This document shows, piece after piece, positions 57,570 to 64,000 of a stretch of 64,000 nt of DNA. The position numbers and the translations under genes are program-made. Within the stretch, counting starts at the first letter, position 1. Every line of letters begins with the position of its first letter. The DNA is taken from positions 62,001 through 126,000 of the forward strand of contig NZ_JAAALA010000006.1 in NCBI RefSeq assembly GCF_009905535.1. Direction: 5' to 3'. The notes under the pieces are model-generated. The model searched no databases. It was not told the DNA's origin and saw nothing but the letters and a program-made list of their open reading frames with translations. This DNA comes from Caulobacter sp. SLTY. GTDB lineage: Bacteria; Pseudomonadota; Alphaproteobacteria; Caulobacterales; Caulobacteraceae.

Positions 57570-58655
57570 GTGGCCCGCATCACCCTGCGCCAGTTGCTCG
57601 ACCACGCCGCCGAGCACGACTACGGCCTGCCCGCCTTCAACATCAACAACATGGAACAGGGCCTGGCGATCATGGAGGCGGCCGACGCCGTCGACGCGCC
57701 GGTCATCATCCAGGCCAGCCGCGGCGCCCGCAGCTACGCCAACGACATCATGCTGGCCCGGCTGATCGACGCCTTGGTCGAGATCTATCCGCACATCCCC
57801 GTCTGCATGCACCAGGACCACGGCAACGGCCCGGCCACCTGCGCCACCGCCATCCAGTACGGCTTCACCAGCGTGATGATGGACGGCAGCCTGGAAGAGG
57901 ACGGCAAGACCCCGGCCAGCTACGAGTACAACGTCGATGTCACCCGCCGGGTGACCGAGATGGCCCACAGCTGCGGGGTCTCCGTAGAGGGCGAGCTGGG
58001 CGTGCTGGGCAGCCTGGAGACCGGCATGGGCGAGGCCGAGGACGGCCACGGCTTCGAGGGCAAGCTGGACCATTCGGCCCTGCTGACCGACCCGGACCAG
58101 GCCGTGGACTTCGTCAAGAAGACCCAGGTCGACGCCCTCGCCATCGCCATGGGCACCAGCCATGGCGCCTACAAGTTCAGCCGCCAGCCCGATGGCGCGG
58201 TGCTGGCCATGAACGTCATCGAGGAAATCCACCGCCGCCTGCCCAACACCCACCTGGTGATGCATGGCTCCTCCTCGGTCCCGAAGGACCTGCAGGAGAT
58301 CATCAACGCCTATGGCGGCGAGATGCCGGAGACCTGGGGCGTGCCGGTGGAAGAGATTCAGCGCGGCATCAAGCACGGCGTGCGCAAGATCAACATCGAC
58401 ACCGACAACCGCATGGCCATGACCGGCGCCATCCGCAAGGTGATGGCCATGAAGCCCGGCGAGTTCGACCCGCGCGCCTATCTGAAGCCCGCCAAGGAAG
58501 CCATGCGCAAGATCTGCCAGCAGCGCTTCGAAGAGTTCGGCGCCGAGGGCTGGGCCGGCAAGATCAAGCCGCTCAGCACCGCGGCGATGGCCAAGCGCTA
58601 CGAAAGCGGCGAACTGACCATCAAGATCGACAAGACGCTGCAGGCGGCGGAGTAG
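57570..58655 (+). CDS. fba: Class II fructose-bisphosphate aldolase
   Basis: 361 residues, GTG start with AAGGAG 7 bases upstream. Zinc ligands and active-site blocks: [21 protein letters not shown] and [12 protein letters not shown], with [17 protein letters not shown] for the phosphate. Class IIB/Calvin-type length. Completes the tkt-gap-pgk block. Confidence 0.96.
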   Translation: MARITLRQLLDHAAEHDYGLPAFNINNMEQGLAIMEAADAVDAPVIIQASRGARSYANDIMLARLIDALVEIYPHIPVCMHQDHGNGPATCATAIQYGFTSVMMDGSLEEDGKTPASYEYNVDVTRRVTEMAHSCGVSVEGELGVLGSLETGMGEAEDGHGFEGKLDHSALLTDPDQAVDFVKKTQVDALAIAMGTSHGAYKFSRQPDGAVLAMNVIEEIHRRLPNTHLVMHGSSSVPKDLQEIINAYGGEMPETWGVPVEEIQRGIKHGVRKINIDTDNRMAMTGAIRKVMAMKPGEFDPRAYLKPAKEAMRKICQQRFEEFGAEGWAGKIKPLSTAAMAKRYESGELTIKIDKTLQAAE

Positions 58656-58713
58656 GCGTTCGAAGACCGACGACCTCCCTCCCATTTCCGGGAGAGAGGT
58701 GTAGCCTTCGTCC

Positions 58714-59520
58714 ATGCGCCTCGCCGTCCTAGCCTTCGTCGGAAGCCTTCTCGCCGCGCCCGCGCTCGCTCAGGCTCCAGTCGACAAGACAGCCGCCCAG
58801 GTCCTGGCCGGCGGCGCGGCGCTTGAAGGCCGCACGGTCCGCATCCGGGGCTTCGTCGACCAGTGCAGCCGGCAGGCCTGCTATGTCTGCGACAGCCTCA
58901 CGCCAACACCGTCCAGCTGCCTCAGCCTATTCCGCTGGCGCGGCGCCTATACGGTGGAGGCCGACGAGGACGGCTTTGTTCGGGAACAGGACGCGCTCAA
59001 CACCTTGCACCGCTTCAGCGAGGTCGTGCTGACCGGTCAGGTCGACATTTGGGGAGATGACGACGAACAGGACTATCAGCGCGCCGTTTCCGAGATGGTC
59101 CAAGCCGAAAGCCGCATCGTTACCTGCGGCGGGGACCGCGTCTGTCATCGGCGCCGGAGCGGGCCTTGGCTCGACCAGATTTCGGTTGAGAGAACCTTGG
59201 GTCGTCGCTCGGCGCTGGATGGTCTCATCACCGATCAGCGCCCCCTGAACCCCGCTCCGCCGAGCGCGGACGCAGCCCTTCGGGAAGCTTTCGCCGCGCG
59301 GAACAACGGCCCGCTGACCGTCACCGACGCCGCCACGTATGTCGACAACCTCGAAAACCCCAACTTCGGTTGGCTGTGCGTAGATCCCTCCGGTCGTAGG
59401 CCCGACCGCTGGCCAACCTTGACCGCGCACCTTTTGCCCAGCCCGTCCAACCCGTACCGCTGCTTCGCGGCGGGTCGAGATGGGGAGCGCTGGATCTTCT
59501 ACTGGTGGAACGAGCTGTAG
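58714..59520 (+). CDS. Secreted cysteine-containing hypothetical protein
   Basis: 268 residues, signal peptide MRLAVLAFVGSLLAAPALA. Cys in QCSRQACYVCDS plus SSCLSLF, TCGGDRVCH and later WLCVDP suggest several disulfides. RTVRIRGFVDQC could begin an OB-like fold. Function unknown. Confidence 0.65.
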   Translation: MRLAVLAFVGSLLAAPALAQAPVDKTAAQVLAGGAALEGRTVRIRGFVDQCSRQACYVCDSLTPTPSSCLSLFRWRGAYTVEADEDGFVREQDALNTLHRFSEVVLTGQVDIWGDDDEQDYQRAVSEMVQAESRIVTCGGDRVCHRRRSGPWLDQISVERTLGRRSALDGLITDQRPLNPAPPSADAALREAFAARNNGPLTVTDAATYVDNLENPNFGWLCVDPSGRRPDRWPTLTAHLLPSPSNPYRCFAAGRDGERWIFYWWNEL

Positions 59521-59534
59521 GTCGCACTCCGGAT

Positions 59535-61178
59535 TTAGGCCTCGATGTCCGCGCCCTTCATCTCGCGCACGAACAGCCAGCCGATCACCGCCGTCGCGGC
59601 GGCCACCACCACCGGATACCAGAGGCCGAAGTAGATGTTGCCCGTGGCGGCGACCATGGCGAAGGCCGTGGTCGGCAGGAAGCCGCCGAACCAGCCGTTG
59701 CCGATGTGATAGGGCAGGCTCATCGAGGTGTAGCGGATGCGGGCCGGGAACATCTCCACCAGCGCCGCCGCGATCGGCCCGTAGACCATGGTCACCAGCA
59801 GCACGAGCGCGAACAGGATGGCCACCACCAGCGGCTTGTCGACCTTGGCCGCTTCGGCCTTGGCCGGATAGCCGGCGGCTGCCAACGCCGCGCCGAGGTC
59901 CTTGCGCCAGACCGTCTGGGCCTCGGCGAAGGCCTTCCCCGACATGCCCGCGCCCTCGAACGATGCCACCTTCACCGTCCCGATCTCGACCACCGCGAGA
60001 CTCCCGGCCGGGGCGGCGACGTTCTCATAGCTCACCCCCGCCGAGGCCAAGGCTGACTTGGCCACGTCGCAACTGCGGGTGAAGGCGGTCTTGCCCACCG
60101 GATCGAACTGGAAACTGCAGGCCGCCGGATCGGCGATCACCCGCACCGGGGCGCTGGCGCTCGCCGCCGCCAGGGCCGGGTTGGCCGCCACGGTCAGGGC
60201 CTTGAACAGCGGAAAGAAGCTCAACGCCGCGATCAGACAGCCGGCCAGGATGATCGGCTTTCGCCCCACCTTGTCCGACAGCCAGCCGAAAACGATGAAG
60301 AACGGCGTCCCCAAGAGCAGCGCGATGGCCACCAACGTGTTGGCCGTCGGCCCGTCCACTTTCAAGGTCTTCTCCAGGAAGAACAGGGCGTAGAATTGGC
60401 CCGTGTACCAGACCACCGCCTGGCCGGCGGTCAGCCCAACCAGCGCCAGGATCACCAGCTTCAAGTTCCTGCCGTCCGCGAACGCCTCACTTAGCGGCTT
60501 CTTCGCCGCTCGGCCCTCCTCGACCATCTTCTGGAACACCGGGCTCTCGCCCAGCTTCAGCCGGATCCACAGGCTCACGCCCAAGAGCAGGATCGAGGCC
60601 AGAAACGGGATCCGCCAGCCCCAGTCGGCGAAGGCGTCCTCGCCCGTCTGGCCTCGTACCCCGAGAATGACGATCAGCGACAGGAACAGCCCGAGCGTCG
60701 CGGTGGTCTGGATGAAGCTGGTATACAGGCCTCGCTTCCCCGGCGGCGCATGCTCGGCCACATAGGTCGCCGCCCCGCCGTACTCCCCGCCGAGCGCCAA
60801 CCCCTGCAACAGCCGCATCGCCACCAGCAGGATCGGCGCCGCCACCCCGATGGTGTCGTATCCCGGCAGCAGCCCGACCACGAAGGTCGAGCCGCCCATC
60901 AGCAGCATGGTCACCAGGAAGGTGTTCTTCCGCCCCCACAGGTCGCCCAGCCGCCCGAACACCACCGCCCCGAACGGCCGCACGAAGAACCCCGCCGCGA
61001 AGGCCAGCAGGGCGAAGATATAGCCAGTGGTCTCGTTCACCCCGCTGAAGAAATGCTTGGAGATGAACCCGGCCAGCGAGCCGTACAGATAGAAATCGTA
61101 CCACTCGAAGATGGTCCCGGCCGACGCCCCGCCGATCACCGTCAGATGGCCGCCTTTGCGGACCTCGTCCTGGCTCAT
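59535..61178 (-). CDS. MFS transporter, metabolite:H+ symporter (MHS) family, with large loop
   Basis: 547 residues, about 100 longer than typical MHS proteins. GRLGDLWGRKNTFLVT and GWLSDKVGRKPIILAG are the MFS signatures after helices 2 and 8, and EYGGAATYVAEHAPPGKRG is MHS-specific. The extra length is a soluble insert (about residues 320-440, including ADPAACSFQFDPVGKTAFTR with two Cys) between two helices of the second half, probably in the periplasm. Likely imports a small acid or quaternary amine; substrate unknown. Confidence 0.88.
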   Translation of the reverse strand: MSQDEVRKGGHLTVIGGASAGTIFEWYDFYLYGSLAGFISKHFFSGVNETTGYIFALLAFAAGFFVRPFGAVVFGRLGDLWGRKNTFLVTMLLMGGSTFVVGLLPGYDTIGVAAPILLVAMRLLQGLALGGEYGGAATYVAEHAPPGKRGLYTSFIQTTATLGLFLSLIVILGVRGQTGEDAFADWGWRIPFLASILLLGVSLWIRLKLGESPVFQKMVEEGRAAKKPLSEAFADGRNLKLVILALVGLTAGQAVVWYTGQFYALFFLEKTLKVDGPTANTLVAIALLLGTPFFIVFGWLSDKVGRKPIILAGCLIAALSFFPLFKALTVAANPALAAASASAPVRVIADPAACSFQFDPVGKTAFTRSCDVAKSALASAGVSYENVAAPAGSLAVVEIGTVKVASFEGAGMSGKAFAEAQTVWRKDLGAALAAAGYPAKAEAAKVDKPLVVAILFALVLLVTMVYGPIAAALVEMFPARIRYTSMSLPYHIGNGWFGGFLPTTAFAMVAATGNIYFGLWYPVVVAAATAVIGWLFVREMKGADIEA

Positions 61179-61291
61179 CCCCGCCTCCCATTGTTTGCGG
61201 CAGGCTAGACTGAATCCGCGCCCGGATGACAGAGCCGCCGCCGGACGCTAGAACGCCGCTCCCGAATTCACGTCCAGACAGAAGACCGACC

Positions 61292-62035
61292 ATGGCCGGC
61301 CACTCAAAATTCAAGAACATCATGCACCGCAAGGGCCGCGCCGACGCCGCCCGGTCCAAGCTGTTCTCCAAGCTCTCCCGCGAAATCACCGTGGCGGCCA
61401 AGACCGGCCTGCCCGACCCGGCGATGAACCCGCGCCTGCGCCTGGCGGTGAACAACGCCAAGGCCGAGAGCCTACCCAAGGACGTCATTGAACGCGCCAT
61501 CAAGAAGGGCCAGGGCGGCGATGCCGAGAGCTATGACGAAATCCGCTACGAAGGCTTCGGCCCCGGCGGCGTCGGGGTCATCGTCGAAGCCCTGACCGAC
61601 AACAAGAACCGCGCCGCCGCCAACGTCCGCGCCATCTTCGCCAAGAACGGCGGGGCCTTGGGCGAGACCGGCTCGGTCAGCTTCAACTTCGACCGCATGG
61701 GCCAGATCACCTACCCCGCCTCCGCCGGTTCGGAAGACGCCGTCATGGAAGCCGCCATCGAGGCCGGCGCCGAAGACGTCGAGAGCGACGAGGAAAGCCA
61801 CGTCATCTGGACCGCCTTCGAGGACCTGACCGCCGTGGTCGACGCCCTGGCCGGCACACTGGGCGACCCCAAGACCACCGCCCTCACCTGGCGCCCCAAG
61901 CTGACCGTCCCCGTCGAGGGTGACGCGGTGGCCACCATCATGAAACTGATCGACACCCTCGACGAGGAAGACGACGTCCAGAACGTCTACGCCAACTTCG
62001 ACATCAGCGACGAAGAGATGGCGAAGCTGGGGTAA
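61292..62035 (+). CDS. yebC: YebC/PmpR-family DNA-binding protein (TACO1 family)
   Basis: 247 residues from the ATG at 61292. [39 protein letters not shown] and [19 protein letters not shown] are the family landmarks. Relatives act in gene regulation or help translation of proline stretches. Its place upstream of ruvC is conserved in many bacteria. Confidence 0.95.
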   Translation: MAGHSKFKNIMHRKGRADAARSKLFSKLSREITVAAKTGLPDPAMNPRLRLAVNNAKAESLPKDVIERAIKKGQGGDAESYDEIRYEGFGPGGVGVIVEALTDNKNRAAANVRAIFAKNGGALGETGSVSFNFDRMGQITYPASAGSEDAVMEAAIEAGAEDVESDEESHVIWTAFEDLTAVVDALAGTLGDPKTTALTWRPKLTVPVEGDAVATIMKLIDTLDEEDDVQNVYANFDISDEEMAKLG

Positions 62036-62096
62036 CCCCGCTTCTCGCCACGCCCCCCTACCCACCAACCGCACCCCACACCCACACCCCAAGATC

Positions 62097-62229
62097 GTCA
62101 TCCTCGGGCTCGTCCCGAGGACCCATTTGTCCGCCGCACGAACGGCGGAGTGGGTGCGCAGCCGCACACCCATGGCAGAGGTTCGCGGGCCGACCGGCCA
62201 TGGGTCCTCGCAACAAGTGCGAGGATGAC
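62097..62229. repeat. Palindromic intergenic repeat (GTCATCCTCG family)
   Basis: Starts GTCATCCTCGGGCTCGTCCC and ends with a complementary GTGCGAGGATGAC; internal GAGGACCCAT and ATGGGTCCTC pair as well. Same general type as the repeat between gap and pgk but with a different core. Confidence 0.78.
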
Positions 62230-62327
62230 GGAGAGTGGGGACGCCAGCCGGGGCCAACCCCTTAGATTCACGAACCTATTTCCATTCTCCGCAAACAGCG
62301 TAATCATCCGCTCCCGGAGGGTATTTC

Positions 62328-63038
62328 ATGGATTTCCTGGACGCTCGGGTGCTCAATCCCGAGTTCTATCTGCCGCTGCTGGGCGCCTTGATCGCCGGCA
62401 GCCTGATCGGCGTCGAGCGGGGCCATCGCGGCCAGCCGGCGGGTTTCCGCACCCATGCCCTGCTCTGCCTGACCAGCGCCATGCTGATGGTCGCCGCCAA
62501 CCACCAGCTGGCCTGGACCGGCGCCAACACCCCCCAGGACGTCATACGCATCGATCCCGTCCGCATGAGTCACGGCATCCTCACCGGCGTAGGCTTCCTC
62601 GGCGGCGGGGTGATCTTCCGCGAGGGCTTTACCGTCCACGGCCTGACCACGGCGGCTTCGATCTGGGTGACCTCGGCCCTGGGCATCCTCTATGGCGTCG
62701 GCTTCTGGAGCGTGGCCATCGCCGGCACCGTCCTGGCCCTGCTGATCCTCTCGGTCTTCCGCCTGCTCGACCGGCTGCTGCCCCAGCAGGCGCTGGCCGA
62801 GATCACCATCCGCTACAAGCGCGACTCCGCGCCCGACACCGCCGAACTGCGCCGCCAGATCCTCGAACTGGGCCTCGACCCCGCTCCCTTCAGCCACCGC
62901 CTGATGAAGAAGGGCCTGCTCATCGAGCACGGCGCCACCGTCCGCGCCAACAACCGCGCCAAGATGGACAAGCTGGCCGCCATGCTCCGCGACAACCCGC
63001 AGGTCGTCGAATTCGAGATCGCCCCGCGCAATCACTGA
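62328..63038 (+). CDS. MgtC/SapB-family membrane protein
   Basis: 236 residues. SLIGVERGHRGQPAGFRTHALLC is the MgtC signature; four or five helices follow, with GVGFLGGGVIFREG and LTTAASIWVTSALG. A C-terminal ACT-like soluble domain (AEITIRYKRDSAPD to EFEIAPRN) ends the protein. Linked to Mg adaptation and ATP synthase control in other species. Confidence 0.92.
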   Translation: MDFLDARVLNPEFYLPLLGALIAGSLIGVERGHRGQPAGFRTHALLCLTSAMLMVAANHQLAWTGANTPQDVIRIDPVRMSHGILTGVGFLGGGVIFREGFTVHGLTTAASIWVTSALGILYGVGFWSVAIAGTVLALLILSVFRLLDRLLPQQALAEITIRYKRDSAPDTAELRRQILELGLDPAPFSHRLMKKGLLIEHGATVRANNRAKMDKLAAMLRDNPQVVEFEIAPRNH

Positions 63039-63043
63039 CCCCA

Positions 63044-63142
63044 GGGGACATGTTCCATTTGCGCAGCAAATGGTACGTGTCCCCTGTCTTCGAAAAAAAA
63101 GGGGACACGTACGGATTTCTTGCGAAATCCGAACATGTCCCC
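63044..63142. repeat. Tandem REP-like hairpins with GGGGACA...TGTCCCC ends
   Basis: Two imperfect palindromes, 63044-63084 and 63101-63142, each starting GGGGACA and ending TGTCCCC or GTGTCCCC, separated by TGTCTTCGAAAAAAAA. Their centres differ (CCATTTGCGCAGCAAATGG and CGGATTTCTTGCGAAATCCG). The layout resembles REP elements mobilised by RAYT transposases; no RAYT gene is in the window. Confidence 0.75.
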
Positions 63143-63203
63143 CCGCTCCCGCGCGCCCCCCATTTGCACTTTCTTCAGAATCCTCGCCAATGTAGGGAAA
63201 CAT

Positions 63204-63743
63204 ATGGCGAACGCGATCCGACTCCTCGGCCTCGATCCGGGCCTGCGAAAGACCGGCTGGGGCGTCATTGACGTCGAGGGGGCCCGGCTCAGCTGGGTCG
63301 CGCACGGTGTTATCTCACCGGATGACAAGGCGCCCTTCTCCGACCGCCTGCTCTGCCTGTTCGAGGGCATCACTGGTGTGATCGACACCTATGGTCCGCA
63401 CGAGGCCGCCGTCGAGGAGACCTTCCTCAACACTAACGCCCAGTCGACGCTGAAGCTCGGCCATGCCCGCGCCGCAGCCATGATCGCCCCGGCCCGCGCC
63501 GGCCTGCTGGTGGCGGAGTACAGCGCCAAGGAGGTCAAGAAGTCGGTGGTCGGGACCGGCGGGGCCGACAAGGGCCAGGTCGCCTACATGATCGCCCGCC
63601 TGCTGCCCACCGCCGGGGGCGCCACCGCCGACGCCGCCGATGCACTGGCCGTGGCCATCGCCCACGCCCACGCCCGCAAGGCCCGCGCCATCGGCCAGGT
63701 CACCCACCACAGCCTGCGCAAGGCCTTGGGGAAGGTCGCATGA
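63204..63743 (+). CDS. ruvC: Holliday junction resolvase RuvC
   Basis: 179 residues from the ATG at 63204 with AGGGAAA just upstream. Acidic catalytic residues are in [13 protein letters not shown] (Asp11), VEETFLN and [14 protein letters not shown]. Resolves Holliday junctions with RuvAB. The stop overlaps the ruvA start (ATGA). Confidence 0.97.
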   Translation: MANAIRLLGLDPGLRKTGWGVIDVEGARLSWVAHGVISPDDKAPFSDRLLCLFEGITGVIDTYGPHEAAVEETFLNTNAQSTLKLGHARAAAMIAPARAGLLVAEYSAKEVKKSVVGTGGADKGQVAYMIARLLPTAGGATADAADALAVAIAHAHARKARAIGQVTHHSLRKALGKVA

Positions 63744-64000
63744 TCGGCCGGCTGCGCGGCATCGTCGCCGAGATCGGCGAGGAAGAATGCCTGATCGACG
63801 TCGGCGGCGTCGGCTATGTCGTCCGCTGCGGCGCCAAGACGCTCGGCCGCCTGCCCCCTATCGGCGAAGAGACCGTCCTCCACACCGAAAATCCCTGGAG
63901 CGAACAGCTCGGCCCCCAGCTCTACGGATTTCTCGCGCGCGACGAGCGCCGCGCCTTCGTCCTGCTGCGCGCCATCCAGGGCGTCGGCCCCAAGGCGGCG
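63740..64000 (+). CDS. ruvA: Holliday junction branch migration protein RuvA (3' end outside window)
   Basis: 87 residues are visible before the window ends. [20 protein letters not shown] and [10 protein letters not shown] are the OB-fold start and [17 protein letters not shown] with IQGVGPKAA is the first helix-hairpin-helix. Coupled to ruvC by a 4-base overlap. Confidence 0.95.
   Translation, partial: MIGRLRGIVAEIGEEECLIDVGGVGYVVRCGAKTLGRLPPIGEETVLHTENPWSEQLGPQLYGFLARDERRAFVLLRAIQGVGPKAA

Overview
The window is one contiguous piece of a GC-rich alphaproteobacterial chromosome, most likely from the Caulobacteraceae (Caulobacter/Phenylobacterium relatives). Grounds: very high GC with C/G-ended codons, a FliI/FliJ pair of the Caulobacter type, the zapA - 6S RNA - 5-formyl-THF cyclo-ligase order, a tkt/purT/gap/pgk/fba glycolytic block, and yebC - mgtC - ruvC - ruvA. 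This placement is inferred from gene content and order; no search was run. No rRNA, tRNA, CRISPR array, prophage or intact insertion sequence was seen.

Layout. 0-3.1 kb: 3' part of a secreted protein with WVTDGTxAGT repeats and RTX calcium repeats. 3.2-7.4 kb: fliI, fliJ, a GH10 xylanase-like lipoprotein, three small unknown or DUF genes. 7.7-10.4 kb: secA. 10.4-36.9 kb: an aryl polyene (APE) pigment locus in three pieces. Piece one has a phosphopantetheinyl transferase, a GT2 glycosyltransferase and four tandem paralogous secreted proteins. Piece two (plus strand, 13.9-25.1 kb) has LPLAT acyltransferase, aromatic amino-acid ammonia-lyase, thioesterase, LolA-like, MMPL exporter, flavin halogenase-like enzyme, lipoprotein, ketosynthase, dehydratase, ketoreductase, ketosynthase. 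Piece three (minus strand, 32.7-36.9 kb) has a chain-length-factor-like KS, PlsC acyltransferase, two ACPs, a membrane protein, and an AMP-ligase fused to a dehydratase. Between pieces two and three lie a LysE exporter, two acyl-CoA dehydrogenases, a hybrid histidine kinase, a KaiC-like ATPase and a cold-shock gene. 37.1-40.2 kb: carotenoid/stilbene-cleavage oxygenase, DUF2855 and a divergent TetR regulator with a palindromic operator. 40.2-41.3 kb: a second RTX protein. 41.3-48.2 kb: single-chain acyl-CoA carboxylase, Ohr, VapBC-type toxin-antitoxin, YmdB-like phosphodiesterase, formyl-THF cyclo-ligase, 6S RNA, zapA and a coiled-coil protein. 48.4-58.7 kb: tkt, purT, gap, pgk, fba with small genes and palindromic intergenic repeats. 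58.7-64 kb: secreted unknown, MHS-family transporter, yebC, mgtC, ruvC and the start of ruvA.

How it works together. The two APE arms follow the order of the enterobacterial ape operon as I recall it (C-D-E-F-G-H/I in one arm, J-K-L-M-N-O-P-Q-R in the other). The ammonia-lyase would make a cinnamate-type starter, the AMP-ligase would load it on an ACP activated by the local PPTase, and KS/KR/DH enzymes would extend it as a polyene. Acyltransferases, LolA-like carrier, lipoprotein and MMPL exporter would attach it to lipid and move it to the outer membrane. The halogenase-like flavoenzyme could decorate the aryl head, and the nearby cleavage oxygenase is a speculative candidate for cutting such a product.
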